Source: an uncultured Isosphaeraceae bacterium (GTDB lineage: Bacteria > Planctomycetota > Planctomycetia > Isosphaerales > Isosphaeraceae). Taken from it: a stretch of DNA of 64,000 bases. Positions 1 through 9,029 of the stretch are shown piece after piece. The stretch is taken from the NCBI GenBank assembly GCA_945957605.1, contig CAMFLR010000016.1, positions 1 to 64,000 on the forward strand. The letters are read 5' to 3'. Below the pieces are notes generated by a model, which saw only the letters and a program-made list of their open reading frames with translations, was not told the DNA's origin and did not search any database. A program made the position numbers and the translations under genes. Numbering within the stretch: position 1 is the first letter of the stretch; every line of letters starts with the position of its first letter.

Positions 1-67
1 GGCGCTCTGATCGGTCTTTTGCTATCACCACCCTGCAATCCGGCATGAGCCAAGATCTTTTTGAGTC

Positions 68-98
68 GGTTGTCGCGCAACCAGGCTGCGCGACGACC
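68..98. terminator. Hairpin downstream of the prenyltransferase-repeat gene
   Basis: Arms GTCGCGCA (72-79) and TGCGCGAC (87-94) pair perfectly around a 7-nt loop, and flanking GGT/ACC extend the stem past a mismatch. It lies just past the stop of the leftward gene at 117-1232, where a terminator is expected. There is no clear T-run, so it may only stabilise the transcript end. Nothing else was seen in bases 1-116. Confidence 0.4.
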
Positions 99-116
99 GG
101 TTATTGAGTTCATCAC

Positions 117-1232
117 TTACGCCTTGGGACGTGCATAAACCAGGGCCAGCACGCCGTAGCTGGTGACAAGATTTGGGTCGCCTTCCATGAAACGGTCTGC
201 CTTGTTCACCCAGCCGCCTTCCGCGAGTTGACGCTTGGCGAGCGCTTCAACCAGTTCGGCACGCCAGTCGTGCGACTTGCCAGTCGCGTCGGCAAACTCG
301 GGCTGGCCCAGCAGGGTCAGAGTCTTGGCGAAGGTCTGGTAGTAGTAATAGAGACCGGCCTGCCCGAGCCCAGGATTTTCATCAAGCGTGTAGTGCGCTT
401 TGATGTAATCAAGTGCGGCTTTCACGCGTGGGTCGTCGGGCGTGAGGCCTGCGTGGATCATGCTCTTGAGCCCGGCGTACGTCATGCTGGCGTACGATCG
501 CAGGCCGCCGTTGGGGAGCTTGGGGTCGATCGCCATGCTCACGCCGCCGGCCGCGGTTGTGTAGATGAAGCCGCCGTCATTCACCTTGTCGGCCCAGGGC
601 TGGTCGTTGAACTCGCTCTTCTTGTTCTGGCAGCGGCTCACGAAAACTAGCGCTTTTTTGAGTGCGGGGTCATCGGCCGGCAAGCCGGTTTCGCGCAGGG
701 CGTCCATGAAAAACGACGTGTTAGAAAGGTCGGGACGGCTGCTGCCGCCGTATCCCGCGCCACCGTAGAACGGGTCGTTCGGGCCTTTTCCTTCACCCTC
801 GTCCCATTGAAGATTCTTGAGATAGCCCTGAGCCGCCTTGATCTGCGCGGTGTACTGCCCCTTGGTGTTGGCTTCGTTGAAGGCCATCATCGCAATCGTT
901 GTCACATAGTTCGACTGCGGTCCTTCCGCCAGACCACCCTTGAGCGAAATGAAACCTTCGAGATAGGTTAATCCCTTGGTTACAGCCGGATCGGCCGGTG
1001 TAACGCGTTTCGAGCGGAGCAAAGCCGTCACGACGAGCCCGGTGATTCCCGGTCCGCGTTGCCCCGACCATGCGCCCTTTTCATCCTGGCGCGGCTTCAA
1101 GAATGCGACTGCCTTGTCGATCATTTCGTCGGAAGTTGCCGCGGCACTCGCCCGGCTATGCCCCGCAGCAGCCAGCGCAAGACCAGCGGCCGTTGTATGA
1201 AGAAACTGGCGACGATTGACGTGCAAAGCCAT
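117..1232 (-). CDS. Tat-exported prenyltransferase/squalene-oxidase-repeat protein
   Basis: A 371-residue protein beginning with a twin-arginine signal (RRQFLHTTAAGLALAAAG), so it is probably exported folded. The rest has the alternating helical, Gly/Tyr-rich repeats of the prenyltransferase and squalene-oxidase (alpha/alpha toroid) fold, for example GPGITGLVVTALL and GGLRSYASMTYAGLKSM. Proteins of this type are abundant in planctomycetes and their substrates are mostly unknown. I see no clear DxDD or QW catalytic motif, so an enzymatic role in terpene cyclisation is not supported. The start at 1232 is chosen because it gives the complete Tat signal. The gene is divergent from the M14 peptidase gene, with 190 bp between the two starts. 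Confidence 0.8.
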   Translation of the reverse strand: MALHVNRRQFLHTTAAGLALAAAGHSRASAAATSDEMIDKAVAFLKPRQDEKGAWSGQRGPGITGLVVTALLRSKRVTPADPAVTKGLTYLEGFISLKGGLAEGPQSNYVTTIAMMAFNEANTKGQYTAQIKAAQGYLKNLQWDEGEGKGPNDPFYGGAGYGGSSRPDLSNTSFFMDALRETGLPADDPALKKALVFVSRCQNKKSEFNDQPWADKVNDGGFIYTTAAGGVSMAIDPKLPNGGLRSYASMTYAGLKSMIHAGLTPDDPRVKAALDYIKAHYTLDENPGLGQAGLYYYYQTFAKTLTLLGQPEFADATGKSHDWRAELVEALAKRQLAEGGWVNKADRFMEGDPNLVTSYGVLALVYARPKA

Positions 1233-1422
1233 GAGCGTGATTCCCCTCGTTTCGCACCAAGACAGTCAGGCCGGAACCCTGGCCATCACGCCCGTAATTC
1301 TAGTCGATCGGCCGGCCAGAACCGAGAGGGACGCCAGCGAATTCAGCCGCGCGGCCGGATCGAGTATGCTGGGCACGACGTCCCGCCTTACCGAATCCCA
1401 CCGCCCTTTGCGGGTTCCCTTC

Positions 1423-2661
1423 ATGAACCGACACGTGATTCATCGCCTCGCTCTGGCTGCGATGGTTTTGCTGGCGATGCCGTCGCTATCAACCAGTTAC
1501 GCACAGACCGCGCCCAACGCGCTTGAATTCATCGACACCGGTTTCGAAAACGCCTCGCCGCTTTGGTACGAAACCACGAGCGACGGCACCACACTTCTTC
1601 ATTTGCTCTACGACCACGAACGATCGTCCCCCAACCGCGCCGCCGGGCATTTTCACTTCAGGATCCAGGCCAAAACCGGAGCCGAGCTCACGTTCGAGTT
1701 CAAGAATCTGGAAAACGTCTACAACGGCAAGCCCGGCTCAGTGGCGCGCGAGTTGAAACTGGCCGTCATCTCGACGGACGGTAAAACCTGGAAACCGCTG
1801 CCACTTGAAGCGTTGCCCGGCGATCGCGTGCGGATGAAACTGACGATGCCAGGCCCTTCGCTATATGTGGCGCGGGTCGAGCCGTATCGGGTTTCTGATC
1901 TCGATCGCTGGCTCGAAACGATTCGCAAAAACCCGCTCGTGGAGATCACGCCAATCGGCAAAACGGTTGGAGGCCGCACACTAGAAATCGTCCGCATCGG
2001 ACGTGCTGATGCCCCCAATCGCGTCTTCCTGCGAGCCCGCGCACACGCCTGGGAACCGGGTGGAAACTGGGTCATTCAAGGACTGGTCAACAGGCTGCTC
2101 AAAGCGGATGCCGAGGCGAACACATTCCTCCAGCAATACGCAGTCTACGTATTACCGATGGCAAACAAGGACGCCGTTGCGCTTGGCCGCACGCGATTCA
2201 ACCTGCAGGGCAAGGATTTGAATCGCCAGTGGGACAAGCCGGCCGATCCAGAGCTAGCGCCAGAAAACTTCGCCCTGGAAAAATGGCTTGAAGCGATGAT
2301 CAAGGCGGGCAAGGCGCCTCATTTTGCTCTTGAGCTGCATAATGACGGCAACGGCCAGCTTCACATAAGTCGCCCGCCCGGTCCTGGGCTGGAACGTCAT
2401 CTTGCTCGCATGATAGTTTTCGAAGAACTCCTGCGCAAGCACACGTGGTTCACCGAAGGGAGCACGAAAGAAACATTCCGCAACGCTGGCACGCTGGGTG
2501 ACGGCTGGTTCGAACGCTTCGGTATCGATGGGGCGGTTCACGAATTCAATGTGAACTGGATCGCCGGCGTGAAGGATTATCCCTCGGGCGCGCGGTGGGA
2601 AGGATATGGCGCGGGTTTGGCACGCGTGTTCGCCGATTATTTCGCGACAGTCAAACCATGA
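1423..2661 (+). CDS. Secreted M14-family zinc carboxypeptidase-like protein
   Basis: A 412-residue protein. The start at 1423 begins a signal peptide (MNRHVIHRLALAAMVLLAMP, cleavage near AYA|QT); the open frame extends upstream to 1216 but that part looks noncoding. An N-terminal beta-sandwich-like domain (about 30-155) precedes an M14 catalytic domain: zinc ligands H208 and E211 in RAHAWEPG, a DLNRQW substrate-binding segment (265-270), the third zinc ligand in LELHNDG (H306), and a probable general base Glu in VHEFN near 370. This arrangement resembles the M14 subgroup that includes cytosolic carboxypeptidases, but this one is exported. It should release C-terminal residues or trim peptides outside the cytoplasm; the substrate is unknown. 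Confidence 0.8.
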   Translation: MNRHVIHRLALAAMVLLAMPSLSTSYAQTAPNALEFIDTGFENASPLWYETTSDGTTLLHLLYDHERSSPNRAAGHFHFRIQAKTGAELTFEFKNLENVYNGKPGSVARELKLAVISTDGKTWKPLPLEALPGDRVRMKLTMPGPSLYVARVEPYRVSDLDRWLETIRKNPLVEITPIGKTVGGRTLEIVRIGRADAPNRVFLRARAHAWEPGGNWVIQGLVNRLLKADAEANTFLQQYAVYVLPMANKDAVALGRTRFNLQGKDLNRQWDKPADPELAPENFALEKWLEAMIKAGKAPHFALELHNDGNGQLHISRPPGPGLERHLARMIVFEELLRKHTWFTEGSTKETFRNAGTLGDGWFERFGIDGAVHEFNVNWIAGVKDYPSGARWEGYGAGLARVFADYFATVKP

Positions 2662-2667
2662 ATAGAA

Positions 2668-2708
2668 AACGGCATGATCGTCTCAAGATTTGGGACGATC
2701 ATGCCGTT
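2668..2708. terminator. Strong bidirectional terminator hairpin
   Basis: A perfect 15-bp inverted repeat (2668-2682 and 2694-2708, arms AACGGCATGATCGTC and its complement) with an 11-nt loop. It begins 6 bp after the stop of the M14 gene and lies before the stop of the convergent gene ending at 2740, so it can serve both. The T-rich tract after it is weak on the plus strand. Confidence 0.75.
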
Positions 2709-2739
2709 CATTTGTGTCAAATTAGCGACGAGACAAGCA

Positions 2740-4044
2740 TCAAGGTAGCGGTACTTTCTTGAACTCGAATTCGAGCGGCAACGGAATCACCTTGCTCGGC
2801 GTTTCGTAGACGAGACCGTAGTCGGAAAGCTTTCCGGGGACGTCGACGAACAGATATTCAAAGCTCAGCTTGCCGCCGTCGTTGCCGGTGTTGTTGAGAC
2901 CGCCGTTGTGCTCGAACCGTGAGCCGTCGGCCTTGCGGAGATAGATCCGGTTGTCAAAAAGTCCCTGACGATAGCTCTCGAACGCCGGGCCGCTGGCCGG
3001 GTAGTTCACGCTGATATTCACCTTCCAGATCTGCTCTTCAACCGCTGACGATTCGAGCGTGACGCTGATATCCCCCTGCTTTTGTGTGACCTCATTCTCG
3101 GCGAGCGACTTGAAGCTGAAGCTGCGGAGGCCAGCAGGCAAGGTGACGTCGGCCTTGACCTTGAGCGAGGCCAGTTCCTTGGCCGCGCGATCGGGGGCGG
3201 CGAGGTTCAAGTTCAACTCGGCGACCGGGTTTTCGTGCCGCAGCACAACGTCGTCGGTCTCTTCCGTCACGGCGGGGACAACCTTCTTGCCCGTATCGGT
3301 GGTGACGTCGATCTTATCGGCCTTCAATGCGAGCAGCATCGGCCGGAGCCGCGGTTCCCAGGCGACTTCAAATTGCGCATTCGCGGTGCCCACGGGCGAA
3401 GCGAAGTCGCGCAAAACGCCGATCTGCTTGAGTTGAACGCGGAACGGACCGGTGTAGACGACGAGTGGCTTCTCGGCGGGAGTGCCCGCCATTGCGCCGG
3501 CCATCACGCCAATCGTGCCATCGGCGGTGAAGAAATTCACCGCGAGCCCGGCTTTTTCAGCGACGATGTCGAGGGCTTCAAAGAACGGCTTGTCGGCGAT
3601 GTCGAGTTCGAGGGCGGGATTGGTGACGTCGGTACCCAGGCCTTCGCGTAAGTCGGTGATGATGTTGCCCGACTGCGACTGGAGCCCTTTCAGAGCTTCA
3701 GAGAGACGGATGCCCTTCCCCTTGAGCGTCACTTTCGAGAAGCCCAGGTTCGTTTTTTCGTCGGCGAGTTGCAGGGCGTCGCGAATCTTGGCGATGCGGG
3801 CTTTGCGATCGGCCGAGCCTGACTTTTCGGCTTCTGTCAGCAACGGCAAGACGCGTGGACCGAGCTCGATGAGCGTTTTTTGCGCTGCATCGCGCGCCTC
3901 GGTTTTTTCGGCGTCGAGCTTGGAGACGAGTTGATTGACTCGGTCCTTGAGCGCTGCGTCGGAGCCCTGCCCGAACGCATGCGGACCTGAGAACGATAGA
4001 AGACCCGCAAGAATCATCGCTGCAAGGCCGAGATTTCGCTTCAT
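2740..4044 (-). CDS. Exported protein of unknown function with a helical N-terminal repeat
   Basis: A 434-residue protein. The start at 4044 gives a signal peptide (MKRNLGLAAMILAGLLSFSG, then PHAFGQ); the open frame reads further upstream through the MITE at 4130-4319, which is not coding. Residues about 30-95 are helical and HEAT-like (KTLIELGPRVLPLLTEAE). A segment near 105-165 (FFEALDIVAEKAGL) resembles the short N-terminal domains seen in secretins and related planctomycete proteins. The C-terminal half is beta-rich. Probably periplasmic. No enzyme motif recognised. Confidence 0.7.
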   Translation of the reverse strand: MKRNLGLAAMILAGLLSFSGPHAFGQGSDAALKDRVNQLVSKLDAEKTEARDAAQKTLIELGPRVLPLLTEAEKSGSADRKARIAKIRDALQLADEKTNLGFSKVTLKGKGIRLSEALKGLQSQSGNIITDLREGLGTDVTNPALELDIADKPFFEALDIVAEKAGLAVNFFTADGTIGVMAGAMAGTPAEKPLVVYTGPFRVQLKQIGVLRDFASPVGTANAQFEVAWEPRLRPMLLALKADKIDVTTDTGKKVVPAVTEETDDVVLRHENPVAELNLNLAAPDRAAKELASLKVKADVTLPAGLRSFSFKSLAENEVTQKQGDISVTLESSAVEEQIWKVNISVNYPASGPAFESYRQGLFDNRIYLRKADGSRFEHNGGLNNTGNDGGKLSFEYLFVDVPGKLSDYGLVYETPSKVIPLPLEFEFKKVPLP

Positions 4045-4129
4045 CGAAATGCTCCCGCTCTCGTTACTGAAAGCCCCCGCCGAATGCTCACGCGAACGCG
4101 ATAAGAAATGCTGAATCTGAGATGCAGTA

Positions 4130-4319
4130 GGAGTTACGCGTTTGGGACAACGCAAGGATAGAAGTGGGTGGCCTGGACAACTTGTTGTCCAGGTGGCGAA
4201 GCCACAAGAAGGCAAAGCGAAATCGGCTGCGACATCCTCTTGTCGCTTCGCGACCGGGACAAGCAAGTTGTCCCGGCTACCCGATTCTTCTTCGTGTCCA
4301 ATACCAAGCGCGTAACTCC
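4130..4319. mobile_element. MITE-like element, copy 1 (about 190 bp)
   Basis: Terminal inverted repeats GGAGTTACGCG (4130-4140) and CGCGTAACTCC (4309-4319) are perfect over 11 bp and match 15 of 16 when extended (GGAGTTACGCGTTTGG against GGAGTTACGCGCTTGG). Inside are two palindromes built on GGACAA/TTGTCC. A related copy sits at 7602-7790. It has no coding capacity, so any movement would need a transposase supplied in trans. No clear target duplication was seen. Confidence 0.75.
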
Positions 4320-4328
4320 CCTCCTGAT

Positions 4329-5417
4329 CTACCCAACCCGCCATTGACCATTTTCCATCACGACCTCGCCGTCGACGGTGATTCGCCCATTCGACCGCGT
4401 GTCGACGATCAGGTCCCAGTGCAGGGCTGATTCGTTCGTTCCGCCGGTCTCGGGATACGACTGGCCGAGCGCTAGGTGAACTGTGCCGCCGATCTTCTCG
4501 TCGTACAAAATGCTGCCGGTGAAGCGATTGATCCCCTCGTTCAGGCCGATCCCCAACTCGCCGAGCTTGCGAGCGCCGGGATCGAGGTCGATCATCGACA
4601 GCAAATAGTCTTCGCCACTGTCGGCCGACGCCTTTGTGACGACGCCGTCCTTGAATTCAAGCGCGATTCCGACGATCTCGCGGCCATCGCGACAGACAGG
4701 GAAGCCGCAGCGAAGCGTTCCGTTCGCCGATGTTTCGATCGGCCCAGTAAAAATCTCGCCCGAGGGCATGTTTCGCCGACCGTCGGAATTGATCCAGGTG
4801 CGGCCTTCAACCGAGAGCGTCAGGTCAGTACCGGAGGCTTCGATACGCACCGTTTTGGCACGCGTCATGAACTCGACGAGTCCCGCCTGCCGTTTGCCGA
4901 GGTCACGCCAGGCCTGCGCGGGATCGGGCCGGTCGAGGAACATCGACGAAACAACGTATGCCGTATAGTCTTCGAGCGACATCCCGGCATCACTCGCGTA
5001 GCCAGCCGTGGGATATTGCGTGAGCACCCAGCGCTTTTCACGAGCGGCATGGCGGATCGGCTGGCGGGCGCGGTCGACAATCGCCTGACGCTTGGGATCG
5101 ACCTTGCTCATCGCGCGAGTATCGGCCTCGGCCGAGATCCGAATCCGGCCGTCCGCGAGCTTCGCCTCGAACATCGCAGTTTCGGGAAGATGCGCAAGCT
5201 GCGAGTCGGTCGCGTGCTGCAGGAAGATTTCGGAGAGCTCGGGGAAGTCGGCGCGGACGAGCGGATAAGCCCCGCGAAGGAGCACGGCCTTGTACGTCGC
5301 GCGAATGAGGGGCCAGGCTTCGAGCTCCGAACCGATGAGAATCGTTTCGCCGGGCGCGACCCGCAGACAGTAATCGACCAGCAAGTCGGCCCAGCGGGCT
5401 GCCAGATCATCGGTCAT
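4329..5417 (-). CDS. M29-family aminopeptidase
   Basis: A 362-residue protein matching the M29 (AmpS/AmpT, thermophilic aminopeptidase) family along its length. Seen are the N-terminal DLLVDYCLRVAPGETILI segment, a central RNMPSGEIFTGPIE block carrying a metal-binding Glu, and a C-terminal LHWDLIVDTR segment carrying His and Asp ligands. M29 enzymes are cytoplasmic dinuclear-metal aminopeptidases that remove N-terminal residues from peptides; no signal peptide is present. The start at 5417 fits the family N-terminus and has AGAGGA about 10 nt upstream; in-frame starts at 5456 and 5483 are alternatives. Divergent from the M28 gene; the 3' end abuts the MITE. Confidence 0.85.
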   Translation of the reverse strand: MTDDLAARWADLLVDYCLRVAPGETILIGSELEAWPLIRATYKAVLLRGAYPLVRADFPELSEIFLQHATDSQLAHLPETAMFEAKLADGRIRISAEADTRAMSKVDPKRQAIVDRARQPIRHAAREKRWVLTQYPTAGYASDAGMSLEDYTAYVVSSMFLDRPDPAQAWRDLGKRQAGLVEFMTRAKTVRIEASGTDLTLSVEGRTWINSDGRRNMPSGEIFTGPIETSANGTLRCGFPVCRDGREIVGIALEFKDGVVTKASADSGEDYLLSMIDLDPGARKLGELGIGLNEGINRFTGSILYDEKIGGTVHLALGQSYPETGGTNESALHWDLIVDTRSNGRITVDGEVVMENGQWRVG

Positions 5418-5602
5418 CGGCGTCGCGTCCTCTTTCTTGAGTCCGTATGAATTCATTGTAACGACAATTGTCTCTGGCCGCAACGCGTTGCCGGATCGAG
5501 GGGCTCCGGCTTGACGCCCGTGCGCGGCTGGTCAAAAATCAACTTAGCCGAGAGATCGTGGTGCTGCCATCGCATTTAGACGCACGGAAGGAACGCATCC
5601 GC

Positions 5603-7579
5603 ATGCTTTTGACCAGATATCGCACCGCCCTGGGATTTGCATTTGCCGCCGCATTGATGGCAGCGGCTGGTCGACAAGCATCGGCAATCGAGCCCGTTCT
5701 GAGCGCCGCCGAATCACGTCTCAAGGCCGACGTTACCTATCTCGCCGATGACCTCCGTGAAGGCCGCGCCCCCGGCACCAACGGGATCGAAGCCGCAGCC
5801 GACTACATTGCCGGCGTCTTCCGCGAACTCGGGCTGAAGACGGCGCCCGGCGCCCAAGGATATTTCCAGCCGTTCACGATCGCCGGCACCCCAACGCTCG
5901 ACGATAAGGCGAGCATGGCGATCAAAACGAAGGATAAAGATAAGCCGGAATCGCTCGCGTTGAAGACCGATTTTGCCCCGCTTTCCCTCGGCGCAAGTGC
6001 TGATTTGAAGGGCGTTCCTCTCGTCTTTGCGGGCTACGGCATCACCGCAAAAGAATCTGAACGCAAGCTCGACTACGACGATTACGCCGGCGTGGACGTG
6101 AAAGGGAAAGCCGTCCTCATTATCAGGCGCGAGCCGCAGCAGAAAGACGAAAAGAGCCCGTTTGACGGCAAGGAACTGAGTTCACACTCCGACCTGCGCG
6201 GCAAGGCGACCAACGCGTTCCACCACGGCGCGAAGGCGATCGTGATTATCAGCGATACCGAAACCGCGAAGGATTCTGACCCGCTGCTGCCGCTGGCCTA
6301 CGCCGGTGGAGACCAGAGTACGTCGATTCCGTTCCTTATGATCACCCGCGCCCGCGCCGATGCGCTGCTCAAGTCCGCAGGGGCCGGCAGCCTGGCCGAC
6401 ACTGAGCAGAAAATCGACGAGACGCTCAAACCGCAGTCGAAGGTTCTCGACGGCGTGACGCTTTCGGCGAACTACAAAATCAACCGCAACGAGATCAAAA
6501 CAAAGAATGTGATTGGCGTGCTCGAAGGCTCGGGCCCGCACGCCGATGAGACGATTTTTGTGGGCGGCCATTATGACCATCTCGGCCACGGCGGGATGCG
6601 GTCGGGGTCGCTCGCGTTCCTTTCACGCGACATTCATAACGGTGCCGATGACAATGCTTCGGGCACGGCGATGGTGCTGGAAATGGCTCGCCGGCTTTCG
6701 AGGCGACATGAACCCTTGCCGCGCCGGGTTGTGTTCATGGCGTTCAGCGGCGAGGAACGCGGCCTGCTCGGGTCGATGCACTACGTCAAGAATCCGCTCT
6801 ATCCCATCGATAAGTCGGTCTTCATGGTTAACTTCGACATGGTTGGCCGTTTGAACGACAAATCGGAACTGACGGTCTTTGGCGTCGGCTCGACACCAGG
6901 CGCGGCTGAACTGGTCGACTCGCTCGGCGGCTCTCTCGGCTTCACCATCAAGAAAGTGCGCGGGATGTCCGACGGGATTGGCGGTTCCGATCACCAGTCG
7001 TTCTATCTCAAGAACATCCCCGTCCTCTTCGCATTTACCGGAATTCACAACGATTACCACCGGCCGTCGGATGATCACGAGCGGATCAACATCGCCGGGA
7101 TGGGTCGCATCGCCGACCTGGGCGAGTTGCTATTGCTGAACCTGGCGAAACGTCCCAAGCGTCCGGAGTTCACGAAAGCTGGATCGCAGGTCGCCGGGCA
7201 CGGCGGTGCGACGCCAGCCGCATCATCGACTTCGAACAACGCGAAGCCAAAGGCAGCCGATCCGCATTCGAGCGGCGGTAACGACGAAGACATGGCACGC
7301 GTGTCGATCACCGCCTACTTCGGTTCGATCCCCGACTACGAAGATTCGACGACCGGCGTGAAGCTCGCAGGCGTGAGCGAAGGCGGGCCGGCCGAGAAGG
7401 CAGGGATCAAGTCGGGCGATATCATCATCAGTTTCGGCGGCAAGCCGGTGGCCACGGTTTACGACTACACCAAGTGCATCGCAGCCCACAAACCTGGCGA
7501 CGTGGTTGAGGTGAAACTCAAGCGCGACGGCAAGGAAATGACGCTCAAGGTGACGCTTGCTCCGCGGCCGGGACGCTGA
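5603..7579 (+). CDS. Secreted M28 metallopeptidase with PA insert and C-terminal PDZ domain
   Basis: A 658-residue protein. The start at 5603 has GGAAGGAACG upstream and gives a signal peptide ending near QASA. A protease-associated-type region occupies roughly residues 100-230. The M28 catalytic core follows, with zinc ligands in GGHYDHLGHGG, NGADDNASGT, FSGEERGLLG and NFDMVGRL, and a final His in the HNDYHRPSDD region. A linker with low-complexity Ala/Ser/Asn precedes a PDZ domain at about 560-650 (GVSEGGPAEKAGIKSGDII). The protein should be an exported aminopeptidase or carboxypeptidase, with the PDZ domain binding a peptide terminus. A MITE copy begins 22 bp after the stop. Confidence 0.9.
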   Translation: MLLTRYRTALGFAFAAALMAAAGRQASAIEPVLSAAESRLKADVTYLADDLREGRAPGTNGIEAAADYIAGVFRELGLKTAPGAQGYFQPFTIAGTPTLDDKASMAIKTKDKDKPESLALKTDFAPLSLGASADLKGVPLVFAGYGITAKESERKLDYDDYAGVDVKGKAVLIIRREPQQKDEKSPFDGKELSSHSDLRGKATNAFHHGAKAIVIISDTETAKDSDPLLPLAYAGGDQSTSIPFLMITRARADALLKSAGAGSLADTEQKIDETLKPQSKVLDGVTLSANYKINRNEIKTKNVIGVLEGSGPHADETIFVGGHYDHLGHGGMRSGSLAFLSRDIHNGADDNASGTAMVLEMARRLSRRHEPLPRRVVFMAFSGEERGLLGSMHYVKNPLYPIDKSVFMVNFDMVGRLNDKSELTVFGVGSTPGAAELVDSLGGSLGFTIKKVRGMSDGIGGSDHQSFYLKNIPVLFAFTGIHNDYHRPSDDHERINIAGMGRIADLGELLLLNLAKRPKRPEFTKAGSQVAGHGGATPAASSTSNNAKPKAADPHSSGGNDEDMARVSITAYFGSIPDYEDSTTGVKLAGVSEGGPAEKAGIKSGDIIISFGGKPVATVYDYTKCIAAHKPGDVVEVKLKRDGKEMTLKVTLAPRPGR

Positions 7580-7601
7580 ATGCGGCGAATTGTCTTCAAT
7601 A

Positions 7602-7790
7602 GGAGTTACGTGGATAAGACAGCAGAGCCAATTAGGATTGGGTGGCCTGGACAACTTGTTGTCCAGGTGGCGCAGCCACAAGAGGGAACGCCGAAAAGTT
7701 AGCGACACCCTCTTTTCGCTTCGCGACTGGGACAACGAGTTGTCCCGGCTTTTCTAAGTCGCATTGAATCCAATAACAAGTGCGCAGTCC
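7602..7790. mobile_element. MITE-like element, copy 2 (about 189 bp)
   Basis: Homologous to 4130-4319 through the internal palindromes (GGTGGCCTGGACAACTTGTT and the distal GACAACGAGTTGTCCCGG). The left end GGAGTTACG is conserved; the right end reads as GGACTGCGCACTTG on the minus strand, so the terminal repeat has diverged. It fills the space between the M28 gene and the ABC importer operon and ends 28 bp before the first ABC gene, so it may carry or disrupt that promoter. Confidence 0.7.
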
Positions 7791-7817
7791 ATGCGAAGGG
7801 TTCGGCTCAAAGACTTT

Positions 7818-9029
7818 ATGAACAGGCTGAATCGACCTCGCATGGCGCCGTTTGTCTGCCTGGTGCTCGTTTGCATTCCTCTAGGCTGCGCCCGCCCGGA
7901 TAGCGAGCGATTGGTCGTGGTGACGACCTGGTCGGCAGCCGACCGCGCGGCGATTGACTCCGATTATCACCCTGAAAGACCAATCGAGTGGGTCGTCCTG
8001 GCACCAGGCGAAAACGCGGCGAGTGTGATTTCTCGCATCGACGCCGACGTCGTGCTTGGGATCTCCGAACGCCGATGCGACGAACTTGCTGCGAACGGCC
8101 GATTTGTTGGATATGAAGCAGGTGATCAACGCCCCTGGCGCGTCGTGCGGTCAATGAATCTAGGACTCGCGATTCGAAACGGCACGACGCTGACGAAAAC
8201 GTCGGCGGCCGATAATTCGCTTCGCGGAGAATTCGTCTTCGACGACCCTCGAATCGACGAGGTGAGCTTCGCCTGGGCAAAGTCGCGACTTGCGACATCG
8301 AATTATGGCGATCTCGTCAGATCGGCGGCGAACGCGTCTCGTGCTGGTCGCGCCAGCAGTACGACTTTCGCGGTTTTGCGCAACGATGCCTCGATCGCCC
8401 CGGCGACGGGAATTGAAGGGGCGATCGATGACGCCACACATTTTGACGTTTACCCCGAACACCCCCAATATCGCGAAGGGATCGCGATTCTTTCAAATGC
8501 TCGACACGACGAAGAAGCACACAATTTCGTGGCATTTTTGAAAGCACGCGGACAGGCCGACCAGTTGCGATCCCCTGCTCCATCAGCCGCCGAAATCGGC
8601 GCCGATGCCTTGCTTGCCGATTTGCTCGGCGCAACGCTCGTTGATGCATTGGACGACCTCCGCTCGGCCGCACTCGCGGTCGAAACGCCCGGAACATCAT
8701 CCGAGCTAAACGCATTTCTCGATGACCTGCCCCCCTGGCCGCCGGCGTCGGTAGCCAAGCTGCGAGCTCGCGAAGAGCCGTTTCCGCTCCTTGAAACGCT
8801 GGCACACGAAATCAGCGATGATGCCGAAGGGCGGCGCTGGTTGTTGCAATCGTGGGACCGGCCGATCCACACGGTAAACCTCGCGTTCCTCCGCGAAATT
8901 GCGGGCGCGGCGAAGGGCCGGTTGCTTGCGGACCCGAAGTTTCGCGTCTGGCTTCGCGGCGAGTGGACAGCCTGGGCGCGGCAGCATTATCGTCGGATCG
9001 CCCGCGAGGCAGGGAGAGTCGGGCCATGA
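7818..9029 (+). CDS. ABC importer substrate-binding lipoprotein (iron/thiamine/phosphonate type)
   Basis: A 403-residue protein. The start at 7818 gives a lipoprotein signal (MAPFVCLVLVCIPLGC with lipobox LGC); an in-frame TTG at 7764 lies inside the MITE and is rejected. The mature part resembles type 2 periplasmic binding proteins, from VVVTTWSAADRAA through a hinge-like centre to EAHNFVAFLKARG. It is the first gene of a three-gene operon with an ATPase and a fused permease, an organisation typical of Fe3+, thiamine or 2-aminoethylphosphonate importers. The ligand cannot be assigned. About 100 residues after FVAFLKARG look like a family-specific C-terminal extension. Confidence 0.75.
   Translation: MNRLNRPRMAPFVCLVLVCIPLGCARPDSERLVVVTTWSAADRAAIDSDYHPERPIEWVVLAPGENAASVISRIDADVVLGISERRCDELAANGRFVGYEAGDQRPWRVVRSMNLGLAIRNGTTLTKTSAADNSLRGEFVFDDPRIDEVSFAWAKSRLATSNYGDLVRSAANASRAGRASSTTFAVLRNDASIAPATGIEGAIDDATHFDVYPEHPQYREGIAILSNARHDEEAHNFVAFLKARGQADQLRSPAPSAAEIGADALLADLLGATLVDALDDLRSAALAVETPGTSSELNAFLDDLPPWPPASVAKLRAREEPFPLLETLAHEISDDAEGRRWLLQSWDRPIHTVNLAFLREIAGAAKGRLLADPKFRVWLRGEWTAWARQHYRRIAREAGRVGP

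Noticed and set aside
4045..4344. Upstream extension of the 2740 gene through the MITE
   Set aside because: The extra 100 residues come from MITE DNA; a good signal peptide starts at 4044.
7764..7817. TTG start for the substrate-binding protein
   Set aside because: It lies inside the MITE; the ATG at 7818 precedes the lipoprotein signal.
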